From NCBI GenBank assembly GCA_020348985.1, contig CP070761.1, positions 1,048,921 to 1,112,920 on the forward strand: a DNA stretch of 64,000 nt. Direction: 5' to 3'. This document shows positions 43,418 through 51,990 of this stretch, piece by piece. Under the pieces are notes generated by a model. It worked only from the letters and a program-made list of their open reading frames with translations. It was not told where the DNA came from and searched no databases. The stretch comes from Candidatus Thorarchaeota archaeon (GTDB lineage Archaea; Asgardarchaeota; Thorarchaeia; Thorarchaeales; Thorarchaeaceae). Position 1 is the first letter of the stretch, and each line of letters opens with the position of its first letter. Both the position numbers and the translations under genes were made by a program.

Positions 43418-44869
43418 GTGGGCAAACTGGAATCATTCATCGGATTTGAAGAGGGTAACGATAATGTTCTGCACTTGGCGAAAGTTCTCTTTGTCCTTCT
43501 TCCATTTGCCAGTGTAGTGTTCACTCTCAGTACGACTTTCTATATGATCTTCATTGCAGAAGCTATAGGAGGCGGGGACTACATTCAGGGCCTTGGAATA
43601 GTGGGCATGCTTGTTGTTGTTCAGATGATTGTCCAAACTGTGCTTGATTATCCAAGTGGCGCATTGGGTGATTGGATTGGGCAGCGCTACGTGATTGCCA
43701 TGGGTAACACCGCATGGGGGATTGGGTTCTTCATGGTCTCTTTCGTAGACTCCACAACTCCATTCGCGTATCTAGTCGCCATCTACGTCTTGCAGGGTTT
43801 TGGTGCCTCTCAGATTAGTGGAGCCTGGGGCGCATGGTTCGACAACAACTACCGTTACGCGAACCCGGAAGACACAGAACGCAAGCAATATGGTGTGTTT
43901 TGGGGTAGAGTAGGAATGATTGGGCAGATTGCCGCCACGCTTTCGCTTATTCCAGGTGGGATCCTTGCGACCCTGTTTGGCAGGCCTTGGGTGTTTCAGA
44001 TTGAAGCAGTGGGAGCCATAATCTTCGCGATGATGGTGCTCCGTCTCATCAGAGATTTTCCTGAGGTTGAAGAAATGCGTGAGGAGCGTCCCACAATGGG
44101 TGAATACATCGACCTGCTCAAAAGCGGGGTTTCATTCCTATACAAGACTCCCTACGTGAAGTATATCGTTATCGGGTCAATGTTGGCAGTAAGTACCATC
44201 TCAGTCTGGGGCAATCTAATCCTCTTTCCATTGTATTTCAGCTATCTTCTTACAGACGTGGCAGTTGCCAGCTATCGAACCATTCTCTTCGTGCCCGGTG
44301 TTATTTCTGAAGAGAGATCCGGTGTCTGGTCACAGAGATTTGAACCAAGGAAGTGGATTCCACGATTCCGCATTCTTCAGGCCTGTGGTTTCTTCTTCTA
44401 CCTGATACTATCAATCATGATGTACGTATTTCCGCCTGCTTCGAACGGCGGTGACTTTGTGCGTATAATGGTGCCGCTCACAGAGATTGAGCTGTTGCAG
44501 ATTCCCGTTGGAAACATAATTCCGATTATCGTACTGTTCTTTCTTTTCAGTACCACACTCATATTCGGTGGCTTTGCCGAGATTCTCACACAGAGGATAC
44601 TTCTTGATGTGATTCCAAACCGAATTAGGAACAGTGTCTATTCATTGTCACCCACAATCATGATTCTCTTTGCTATGCCCCAGATTGCGGTTTTCGGGTG
44701 GCTGATTCCTATCGCAGGGTTTCCAGCCACGCTTGCGACAATTGGTACAATTTCACTCATCGGTGTCCTAATAATCCGGCATGGCCTAGACCAACCCCGT
44801 CCGGCAGTTCCCTTGGAGGAGAAAGAGCCAGATGCGACATCAGAAGCAACCATAGAGGTTTCAGACTAG
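43418..44869 (+). CDS. Major facilitator superfamily transporter
   Basis: About twelve membrane helices in 483 residues with the MFS loop 2-3 region DYPSGALGDWIGQRYVIAMG. A long cytoplasmic loop rich in acidic and basic residues lies in the middle (EEMREERPTMGEYIDLLKSG). GTG 43418 is preferred because GAGAGG lies eight bases upstream; GTG 43409 is also possible. Substrate unknown. It lies between the two ligase paralogs, so transport of an organic acid is a reasonable guess. Confidence 0.8.
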   Translation: MGKLESFIGFEEGNDNVLHLAKVLFVLLPFASVVFTLSTTFYMIFIAEAIGGGDYIQGLGIVGMLVVVQMIVQTVLDYPSGALGDWIGQRYVIAMGNTAWGIGFFMVSFVDSTTPFAYLVAIYVLQGFGASQISGAWGAWFDNNYRYANPEDTERKQYGVFWGRVGMIGQIAATLSLIPGGILATLFGRPWVFQIEAVGAIIFAMMVLRLIRDFPEVEEMREERPTMGEYIDLLKSGVSFLYKTPYVKYIVIGSMLAVSTISVWGNLILFPLYFSYLLTDVAVASYRTILFVPGVISEERSGVWSQRFEPRKWIPRFRILQACGFFFYLILSIMMYVFPPASNGGDFVRIMVPLTEIELLQIPVGNIIPIIVLFFLFSTTLIFGGFAEILTQRILLDVIPNRIRNSVYSLSPTIMILFAMPQIAVFGWLIPIAGFPATLATIGTISLIGVLIIRHGLDQPRPAVPLEEKEPDATSEATIEVSD

Positions 44870-44920
44870 AACATTTTCCAGAAACTGAAGTTCATGTGCG
44901 AGAAAGAACGGGCCCATTGA

Positions 44921-44940
44921 GGTCTAGCTATATCTAGGCC
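44921..44940. repeat. Imperfect inverted repeat GGTCTAG-N6-CTAGGCC
   Basis: Seven-base arms with one mismatch around CTATAT, about 50 bases after the MFS gene and about 150 bases before the serine hydrolase gene. It could be a transcription terminator hairpin or an operator. A TATA-like CTTATATG follows near 44990 and may serve the next gene. Confidence 0.35.
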
Positions 44941-45088
44941 ACCATGAACAATTAGGGCAGGTCAAAATTATGCGCTAAAATGTCGACTTATATGCCTATG
45001 AACCAAGTGCATTCAACCACTCCAGTCTAACACGACTGCTTGGGTTTCAAAGTTGTTCTTGTGATTGAACTGGACCCGTGTACTGAAG

Positions 45089-46459
45089 ATGGCACTCCAC
45101 AAAGTGAATTCACGCCGGATTCCTTCGCTTCTCCTTGTGCTTGCATTATTGTTTGCTTCAAGTCCAATCTCTGCAGATTCCAATCCAAATGCATCATCAG
45201 TAGATTTCATCCAGCTGAAGGAAGAGCATTCGGCCTCTAATCTGAATCAGGATAGAGCATATTGGCCTACTTCAAGTTGGGCAACATCTACACCTGAGGC
45301 TCAAGGGATGAGTTCGGAGCGGCTGGATTCTATGATTGATTTGATATACGCCGCGGACCTAAACATTGATGCAGTAATTGTAGTGCGAAATGGCATAATT
45401 GTGCTTGAGGAGTATCCTGACCCCAACTACGACGTCAGCACTCTTCATATGATTCAATCATGTACGAAACAGTTCACTTCAACCCTTATGGGAATCGCCA
45501 TTGAAAATGGGTTCATCGAAAGCGTTGACGCGAGAGTCGTTGATTTCTTTTCCGACTGGGACATCGAGAATCTAGATGATAGGAAGAGAAACATAACTAT
45601 CAGACACTTGCTTGAATGGACTGATGGACTAGATTGGCATGAACTAGACTATCCATACGATGATCCTCGAAACACACTTGGTCAGATGTGGGTCAGTGAT
45701 AACGCAGTCAAGTACTGTCTAGACCGTCCGATGGTTAGAGACCCTGGGGAGCAATGGTACGTGAACTCAGGAACCATGATTATTGCAGGCGGAATAATAA
45801 CTCGTGTGACAGGCTTGACTGTTCCAGAATTCGCGGAGGAGCATCTGTTTGGGTCCATAGGAATCGATTCCTATCACTGGTCAATGATTGGCGGAGGCAG
45901 CGCAGGTGGCTGGTATCACTCTGATGGAGGGCTTTATCTGACGCCCAGAGACATGGCCAGGTACGGATTCCTCATGTTGAACAACGGCACATGGGACCAA
46001 GAACAGATTGTTTCACAACAATGGGTGGGTGATGCGACAAACCTGCAGGTTCAAACAACTTGGGGACAACCCTACTCAGGATTCGGTTATCAATGGTACA
46101 TTATGCCTTCACTGGGTGCCTATGCAGCGTTGGGCCATTATCAACAATCGATATTCGTAGTTCCTGAACACGATCTCGTTGTGGTGTTCACTGGGAATAT
46201 CGCTGACGGGGACCCCTATTGGGACGCCGGCTTCCTAGAATACAACATCATTCGTGCGGTCACTGAATACAGACCCCCCGAAAGTATAGCAACTACGGAC
46301 ATAGGCATTACCAATTCTACAACGACAAGTAGTGGTTACGATACTTCGGAACTGATAGCACTGCAAAATACTGTGTTTGTCCTTGTGGTTGCTGGTGTAC
46401 TTGCTCTCCTGACATTTGCTGCTTCAGGGAGGATACTGACACGTAGGAATAGCCGCTAA
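45089..46459 (+). CDS. Secreted serine hydrolase, beta-lactamase/PBP4* family, membrane anchored
   Basis: A signal segment (IPSLLLVLALLFASS), a class C beta-lactamase-type domain and a C-terminal membrane helix (about 425-445) ending in RRNSR. The SxxK motif is SCTK in MIQSCTKQFTS, and YVN occurs in QWYVNSGTM; these would be the catalytic Ser/Lys and Tyr. Such enzymes are esterases, peptidases or D-amino acid hydrolases in archaea rather than antibiotic resistance enzymes. ATG 45089 is preferred to TTG 45065 because the signal sequence then starts normally. Confidence 0.85.
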   Translation: MALHKVNSRRIPSLLLVLALLFASSPISADSNPNASSVDFIQLKEEHSASNLNQDRAYWPTSSWATSTPEAQGMSSERLDSMIDLIYAADLNIDAVIVVRNGIIVLEEYPDPNYDVSTLHMIQSCTKQFTSTLMGIAIENGFIESVDARVVDFFSDWDIENLDDRKRNITIRHLLEWTDGLDWHELDYPYDDPRNTLGQMWVSDNAVKYCLDRPMVRDPGEQWYVNSGTMIIAGGIITRVTGLTVPEFAEEHLFGSIGIDSYHWSMIGGGSAGGWYHSDGGLYLTPRDMARYGFLMLNNGTWDQEQIVSQQWVGDATNLQVQTTWGQPYSGFGYQWYIMPSLGAYAALGHYQQSIFVVPEHDLVVVFTGNIADGDPYWDAGFLEYNIIRAVTEYRPPESIATTDIGITNSTTTSSGYDTSELIALQNTVFVLVVAGVLALLTFAASGRILTRRNSR

Positions 46460-46588
46460 GTATGGAATCTGGTGACTAGCAATTCTGTTCTGCAATTGTT
46501 CATCAATTTCATCCGGCCTTAACAAATATCAGTCACCTCTGCAATACTGGATAGCTAATCTATGCATGATTTGAAAGGAGACTAGAGG

Positions 46589-48358
46589 ATGACAGAAGAG
46601 CTTTACTGGCAGGATGGGCCACATTGGCCCGAAACAGCAAGAAAGTCTTTGGACTATCCAGAGGAACCGCTCTTTGCGATATTGGACAGAGCCGCTGAGA
46701 AGAGTGGCGATTTGCCCCACACAGTCTTCATGGGCAAATCGAAAACTTTCAGAGAGGTAAGAGATGCAGCAGATAGAATTGCCAATTTCTTGGTAAAAAG
46801 GGGTGTGAAGCAGGATGATAGAGTTGCGATATTCCTGCCAAACGTTCCTCATTTTCCAGAAGTCTTCTTTGGATCGCTCAAGGCAGGAGCAAAGGTCGTT
46901 ACATGTAATCCACTGTACAAGAAAGGAGAACTGAAGTACCAGTTAGATGACACTGATGCAGTTGCTATCTTTGTCTTGGATCATCCCACATTCACACCTA
47001 CCTGCTATGAAGCAATCAAAGACACGAAGGTGGAGACTGTTGTTGTTTGCAGTGTAAAGCCGTGGCTTTCGAAGATTACGGCGTTCATAGGAGGTTTGAT
47101 TGGAAAGGTTCCGAAAAGCCCCTATTATGAGGAAGACAAGACCTTCTTTTACGATGAGATTCTTGCCAACTATGAACCAGAAGTACCAACATTGACAGTG
47201 GATCCACACGATACGGCCATCCTAATCTATACGGGCGGCACAACAGGGGTCCCCAAGGGAGCGGAGCTAACTCACTACAACCTGGCCTCCAATCTTGTGC
47301 AGATTTCTGAGTGGGTGTATCTGAGAGCGGAAGACATTGCTGAGGATGCGGAGCCAGGAGGAGCCAGATACGGAAGAGAGGTCTATATTGGCGCCCTCCC
47401 GTGGTACCACTCCTACGGCTTGACCGTGACATTCTTGATGTCTGTATTCTTCGCCGGTAAGCTGGTTTGTATTCCAGATCCTAGATCCGGTAAACCCCCC
47501 TTGTCTGACCTCCTTAAGGAAATGGCCGACAACAAAGGGACTGTATTCAATTGTGTTCCTGCCCTGTACGCCGGTGTTGTCAATCATCCAGACATCGCGA
47601 AATATGATCTTACTTCAATCAGCATTTGTAGTTCCGGAGCCGCTCCTCTACCACCATCCCTCGCTGAGGAATGGGAGAAGGTCACAGGAACCCTACTAAT
47701 AGAGGGTTATGGCCTTACAGAGACCTCGCCAGTGACTCACACCAACCCAACAAACAAGGCCCACAGGAAATTCGGTTCCATAGGCCTTCCACTCCCTGAC
47801 ACAATATGTAAGATTCTGGACATTGATACCGGAACTCAAGAGATGCCTATTGGAGAGACTGGTGAGATTGCACTGCATGGTCCGCAAGTGATGAAAGGGT
47901 ATTGGATGAAACCAGAAGAAACCGCAGCAGTCATGAGAGACATCGGCGGTAAGCGCTTCTTCCTTACGGGTGACATTGGACACATGGACGAAGAAGGTTA
48001 TACGTACATCAGTGACCGGAAGAAACAGATGATAATTGTGGGCGGTCTCAAGGCCTACCCCCGAGAGATCGAAGACACGTACTTTGAACATCCGAAGGTG
48101 AAGATGGCTGCGGCCATTGGGATTCCGAGAGGGGATGACCCTGGGAATGAGTTCGTCAAAGCATTCATAGTTCTCAAGGACGGCGAGACAGCCACACCCG
48201 AAGAGTTCATCGAATGGGCAAGGGACAAGATGGCCGGGTACAAGCGACCCAGAGAGGTTGACATTGTGGACGAACTTCCGATGAGTCAAGTCGGAAAGGT
48301 ACTAAGGCGAGTTCTGCGTGAAGAGGAACTCAAGAGGAGAGGAATAACAGACGCGTGA
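46589..48358 (+). CDS. AMP-forming acyl-CoA ligase, second paralog
   Basis: A 589-residue ligase with YTGGTTGVPKGAEL, GYGLTETSP, FLTGDIGH and the catalytic lysine in VGKVLRRVL. It shares long blocks with the first paralog (for example GGLKAYPREIED). A small insertion with EDIAEDAEPGG precedes the conserved EVYIGALPWYHSYGL segment. ATG 46589 follows GGAG and AGAGG. The two copies likely serve different acids. It is a single gene, convergent with the hexapeptide protein. Confidence 0.93.
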   Translation: MTEELYWQDGPHWPETARKSLDYPEEPLFAILDRAAEKSGDLPHTVFMGKSKTFREVRDAADRIANFLVKRGVKQDDRVAIFLPNVPHFPEVFFGSLKAGAKVVTCNPLYKKGELKYQLDDTDAVAIFVLDHPTFTPTCYEAIKDTKVETVVVCSVKPWLSKITAFIGGLIGKVPKSPYYEEDKTFFYDEILANYEPEVPTLTVDPHDTAILIYTGGTTGVPKGAELTHYNLASNLVQISEWVYLRAEDIAEDAEPGGARYGREVYIGALPWYHSYGLTVTFLMSVFFAGKLVCIPDPRSGKPPLSDLLKEMADNKGTVFNCVPALYAGVVNHPDIAKYDLTSISICSSGAAPLPPSLAEEWEKVTGTLLIEGYGLTETSPVTHTNPTNKAHRKFGSIGLPLPDTICKILDIDTGTQEMPIGETGEIALHGPQVMKGYWMKPEETAAVMRDIGGKRFFLTGDIGHMDEEGYTYISDRKKQMIIVGGLKAYPREIEDTYFEHPKVKMAAAIGIPRGDDPGNEFVKAFIVLKDGETATPEEFIEWARDKMAGYKRPREVDIVDELPMSQVGKVLRRVLREEELKRRGITDA

Positions 48359-48375
48359 TCAAAGGTAAGAGGGCT

Positions 48376-48906
48376 CTATTCAGGAAGGTGTTCCTTATGC
48401 CTACGCCCGAGCTCGATGTAGACCTGAGCTCCTAGTATGAACGATTCCTTGAGTCCCTCTGAAACTTCTTTCTTGACCTTGCCTGGGATTCCCAGAACAA
48501 GACTTCCATCAGGGATGACTGAGTTCTCAGTGACTACCGATCCTGCTCCGATGACACAGTCTTTTCCTACTTTGGCACCCGTAAGTACCACGGCCCCCAT
48601 CCCGACAACCGTGCGGTCTCTTATCTCAGCAGCATGGATTACACTGTTGTGTCCGACAGTAACAAAGTCTCCTATGATAGATGGATACGGGAATGTAGTG
48701 TGGATAGTGCAATTGTCTTGAACTGAGGATCCTTTGCCAATTCGGATAAAATTCATGTCGGCACGTAGCACTGCAAATTCCCATATGCTGGAATCTTCTC
48801 CAATCTCTATATCTCCAATTAGAGATGCACGGGGAGAAACATACGCCTTTGGGTCAATTCGTGGCTTCTTTCCGTCAAACTCAAACAATCCCAATACAGG
48901 CACCAA
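48376..48906 (-). CDS. Gamma carbonic anhydrase-like hexapeptide protein
   Basis: A left-handed beta-helix protein of the gamma-class carbonic anhydrase family. Zinc histidines appear in NCTIHTT and in GHNSVIHAAE (HxxxxH), and the hexapeptide repeats continue as VVLTGAKVGKDCVIGAGSVV. The frame opens at 48978, but a TATA-like CTTTAAG (minus strand, 48928-48934) lies about 25 bases before TTG 48904-48906 and GTG 48901-48903, suggesting a leaderless start there. Family members hydrate CO2 or act as acyltransferase-like scaffolds. Confidence 0.82.
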   Translation of the reverse strand: MVPVLGLFEFDGKKPRIDPKAYVSPRASLIGDIEIGEDSSIWEFAVLRADMNFIRIGKGSSVQDNCTIHTTFPYPSIIGDFVTVGHNSVIHAAEIRDRTVVGMGAVVLTGAKVGKDCVIGAGSVVTENSVIPDGSLVLGIPGKVKKEVSEGLKESFILGAQVYIELGRRHKEHLPE

Positions 48907-49000
48907 GATGCCGGGACGATTCTTGGTCTTTAAGCATATTGAAAAGGCGATTCGCCGACATCGTTCCATGGTCTGCATTTCGGTTTCGGAGTGTTCCTAG

Positions 49001-49612
49001 GTGCCATTTACGCTGTTCCACTATGTGTTTGCATGGGCAGTTGCCAAGTTGGACAGGAGATTCTCGCTTCCCGCGCTTTTTGTGGGCTCAGTAATGCCAG
49101 ACGTGGAGGTTCCAATCATAAGACTGTTCTTTAGTGAAGTGGTGCCAGATCACTATGTGCTTCATAGCTTAATACAGACATTGACTTTAGGCCTCCTCCT
49201 ATCTGTACTGGTAGTAAGATTCCTTTATCCACCGGTGATTTCGAGGCTGTTTGGTGTAGATCGATGTGCTCTGGATGAAAGCTGCAGTGTAGCACCTGCT
49301 TTGATTCTCTCATGCGCAATTGGCTTGGCTGGGCACTTGATTCTAGATTACCCAATGCACTACTACAACCACATTTTCTGGCCTTTTGTTGACCCGAACA
49401 TCTTGGTGGGCCCACTGGTAGCAATATTCGCTATCGAGAATGATCTGGACCTGGGATACATCAGAGCGAATGTAGCAATGAACACGGTCATGATTCTCCT
49501 TTTTACACTGGTTTTGCTGAAGATTAGAGGTCCGGGATTCTGGGAAAGATTCTGGTTAGGAGAATCAGAGATGAAAGAAGGAGCACTTGCTAATCAATCT
49601 ACGATGGAATGA
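49001..49612 (+). CDS. Membrane metal-dependent hydrolase-like protein (DUF4184/YdjM type)
   Basis: A 203-residue protein beginning MPFTLFHYVFAWA and carrying MPDVEVPI, HYVLHSLIQ and GHLILDYPMHYYNHIFWP. Conserved histidines and aspartates of this kind occur in the YdjM/DUF457/DUF4184 membrane hydrolases. Four or five hydrophobic segments are present. The start is GTG 49001. It is convergent with the Lrp gene, overlapping it by 14 bases. Substrate unknown; lipid or phosphate esters have been proposed for relatives. Confidence 0.68.
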   Translation: MPFTLFHYVFAWAVAKLDRRFSLPALFVGSVMPDVEVPIIRLFFSEVVPDHYVLHSLIQTLTLGLLLSVLVVRFLYPPVISRLFGVDRCALDESCSVAPALILSCAIGLAGHLILDYPMHYYNHIFWPFVDPNILVGPLVAIFAIENDLDLGYIRANVAMNTVMILLFTLVLLKIRGPGFWERFWLGESEMKEGALANQSTME

Positions 49613-50546
49613 ACCACTCTTCCAGAGAGACCTGTGACTGCGTGTCCAAGACCGCTTCGTTTTCGTAGAGCTTGCGAATGAAGTCATTGTAGGAGCTTAC
49701 ACTCTCGACTCGAACGTTGGCAAACAAACCATAGTCGTCACTTACTCGATGAAGATCCCACACTTGTTCCATCTGACTGATCTTCTTAGCAGCATTGGCT
49801 ATACTTCCTGGCCTTGGACGAATCTGAAGAAAGAACTTGATGGGAAGACCAACGCACCCATAGTCGATGTCTAGCGAGTATCCTGCAATCGCGCCTCTGG
49901 ACTCCAATCTAGTCATTGCCTTTGAGACCGCAGGTTGGCTGATTTGTGGCTTCATTGCCTTTCCAATGTCCTCTTGGGAGGGAGCAAAGGGTTTCTCCTC
50001 CGATGGAGTTCGTCGACGAAGGACATTTAGTAAATTCCAGTCTTTCTCGGTTAGTGATGGGGAGGAGTTGCTAGATTTCCTGACAATGAATCCGTTTGTT
50101 TTGTAAGTGGTAAGGACCTGTACAAGGTTGTAGGTCTGAGCTCCAGACTTCGCGACAACCCTGTCGACGTTGTCCAGAAACCTTTCGAACGCCATTGGCG
50201 AACGGAAACGAAACAGACCAAGAAGTGAATACTCACCTGAGATTCCATCGAGTGAGTGGAGCTCTGGCATGTCGATTAGCGCTTCACTAAGTCCGAGCTC
50301 TCGTGGGTTTGTCTTGACTAGGAGGATCGTGTTCCTCTCAGCATACACCTGCAGCGGATCAAGGATTGCTGTGTACGACCTGATGACGTCCAGTTTGACT
50401 AGCTTCTTCACTGTGCGGGCCACCCAGTTGCGACCCTTCTTCGCTTGTTGCCCCAGTGTGACATGACTCGCTCTGGAGTTCTTCAAAAGCAGGCCGACCA
50501 GTGTTCTTTCACTTTCTGTAATGTCTTGCATCCCTCTCGGGTTCAT
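49599..50546 (-). CDS. Double-module Lrp/AsnC-family regulator
   Basis: Two Lrp modules in one chain. The first HTH is about residues 8-50 (TLGQQAKKGRNWVARTVKKL), followed by a RAM-like ligand domain. The second HTH is about 170-220 (QISQPAVSKAMTRLESRG), followed by a second RAM-like domain to the end (SLEEWFIPS). Normal Lrp proteins have one module and dimerise; here one chain could act as a built-in dimer. Starts at 50564, 50546 and 50531 are possible; 50546 fits the predicted transcription start. It is divergent from ahcY and may control it. Confidence 0.78.
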   Translation of the reverse strand: MNPRGMQDITESERTLVGLLLKNSRASHVTLGQQAKKGRNWVARTVKKLVKLDVIRSYTAILDPLQVYAERNTILLVKTNPRELGLSEALIDMPELHSLDGISGEYSLLGLFRFRSPMAFERFLDNVDRVVAKSGAQTYNLVQVLTTYKTNGFIVRKSSNSSPSLTEKDWNLLNVLRRRTPSEEKPFAPSQEDIGKAMKPQISQPAVSKAMTRLESRGAIAGYSLDIDYGCVGLPIKFFLQIRPRPGSIANAAKKISQMEQVWDLHRVSDDYGLFANVRVESVSSYNDFIRKLYENEAVLDTQSQVSLEEWFIPS

Positions 50547-50575
50547 CAGTGCATTCCATTCCACAATCTGATGTA

Positions 50576-50591
50576 GGATTCATATAAATCC
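50576..50591. promoter_or_regulatory. Shared palindromic TATA region between lrp-like gene and ahcY
   Basis: GGATTCATATAAATCC is an inverted repeat (GGATT/AATCC) around CATATA. It reads as a TATA box in both directions. On the plus strand transcription would start near 50610, nine bases before ATG 50619; on the minus strand near 50558. One site could serve both genes and be the regulator's target. Confidence 0.55.
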
Positions 50592-50618
50592 TCACACCGG
50601 AGCGAATCGTGATAAACA

Positions 50619-51878
50619 ATGACTGACTATAAAGTCAAAGACATAGGATTGGCCGAAGAGGGCCGAAAGCTAATCGATTATGCCGAAAAGCACATGCCTG
50701 TGTTGATGCATCTTAGGAAGAAATACGCCGAGACGAAACCGCTCAAGGGAATGAAGATCGCTGGATGTCTTCACGTCACAAAAGAGACTGCAGTTCTAGT
50801 GGAAACTCTGCGAGATGTTGGTGCCGAGGTGGCCTGGTCTGGCTGTAACCCGTTGTCAACGAATGACCATGTAGCTGCCGGACTTGCAGCAAATGATGTC
50901 CCAGTCTTTGCTTGGCACAATCTGAATACAGAGGACTACTATTGGTGTATCGAGCAGACTCTGAAGACTGAGCCAACGCTCACTCTTGATGACGGAGCAG
51001 ATCTAATCTTCACGCTGCACAACAAACACCAGGAGCTGATTCCGAATCTCTACGGAGGCTCTGAGGAGACCACAACTGGCGTGATTCGAGTTCGAGCAAT
51101 GGCCGATGATGGAGCACTGAAGTATCCAATCATGGCTGTGAATGATGCTGCAACCAAGCACCTGTTCGACAATGTGTACGGCACTGGACAGAGTGTATTT
51201 GATGGTGTAATGAGAGCATCAGCCATTTTGATAGCTGGAAAGACTGTTGTAATTGGCGGCTATGGATTCTGTGGACGCGGGATGGCTGAACGCGCAAGAG
51301 GCTTGGGAGCTAATGTAATCGTTACAGAGGTTGATCCCGTTCGCGGATTGCAGGCGAGAATGGACGGCTTCAGAGTAATGAAAATGAGTGAAGCAGCTCC
51401 AGAAGGAGACCTGTTCCTTACTGCAACCGGCATGAAGGATGTCATTACAGGCGAACACATGAAGGTCATGAAGGACGGTGCTATGTTTGGCAATGCTGGT
51501 CACTACAATGTGGAAATCAATGAACCTGATTTGATTGAACTCAGCAAAGGTCCAAAGAAGAGGGTGCGTCATGCACTGGATGAGTACGAGCTTAAGGATG
51601 GACGACGACTCTATTTGCTGGGCGAAGGTCGATTGGTTAATCTGACCGCGGCGGAGGGACACCCAAGTGAAGTCATGGACCTATCCTTCGCAGGCCAACT
51701 GAATGCCATGATTTGGATGGCCAAGACTGGCAAGGATCTGGAACCGGCAGTATACGAATTCCCAAAGGAACTTGACATGCAGACTGCTCAGGCAAAGCTC
51801 GAAACCATGGGCATCAAAATCGACAAGTGGACTCCCCAACAAGAAGCCTATGCAAAGGCCTACGCTGAAGGAACATAG
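50619..51878 (+). CDS. ahcY: S-adenosylhomocysteinase
   Basis: A 419-residue enzyme that splits S-adenosylhomocysteine into adenosine and homocysteine and so relieves product inhibition of SAM methyltransferases. Family segments include WSGCNPLSTNDHVAAGLA, the NAD-binding VVIGGYGFCGRGMAERARGL, MKDVITGEHM and NAGHYNVEIN. The ATG is nearly leaderless relative to the TATA region upstream. The C-terminus is normal and followed by a hairpin. Confidence 0.95.
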   Translation: MTDYKVKDIGLAEEGRKLIDYAEKHMPVLMHLRKKYAETKPLKGMKIAGCLHVTKETAVLVETLRDVGAEVAWSGCNPLSTNDHVAAGLAANDVPVFAWHNLNTEDYYWCIEQTLKTEPTLTLDDGADLIFTLHNKHQELIPNLYGGSEETTTGVIRVRAMADDGALKYPIMAVNDAATKHLFDNVYGTGQSVFDGVMRASAILIAGKTVVIGGYGFCGRGMAERARGLGANVIVTEVDPVRGLQARMDGFRVMKMSEAAPEGDLFLTATGMKDVITGEHMKVMKDGAMFGNAGHYNVEINEPDLIELSKGPKKRVRHALDEYELKDGRRLYLLGEGRLVNLTAAEGHPSEVMDLSFAGQLNAMIWMAKTGKDLEPAVYEFPKELDMQTAQAKLETMGIKIDKWTPQQEAYAKAYAEGT

Positions 51879-51886
51879 TTTTCTAA

Positions 51887-51912
51887 AAGGGGTGGTCGGA
51901 AGGCCACCTCTT
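51887..51912 (+). terminator. Hairpin after ahcY
   Basis: A nine-base stem (left arm AAGGGGTGG, right arm CCACCTCTT, one G-U pair) around an eight-base loop, eight bases after the ahcY stop. A T-run is weak, so termination is inferred from position. Confidence 0.5.
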
Positions 51913-51990
51913 ACTTCACAAGAGCTTGTAGCCGATTTAATAGACCGTTTGTGCACCAGTTAGCCAATCAGTTGTGCGTGGTTGAGAGAG

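Noticed and set aside
45089..46459. Antibiotic-resistance beta-lactamase
   Set aside because: SxxK and YxN are present, but archaeal members with a signal and a C-terminal anchor are general serine hydrolases, and archaea have no peptidoglycan target for the drug.
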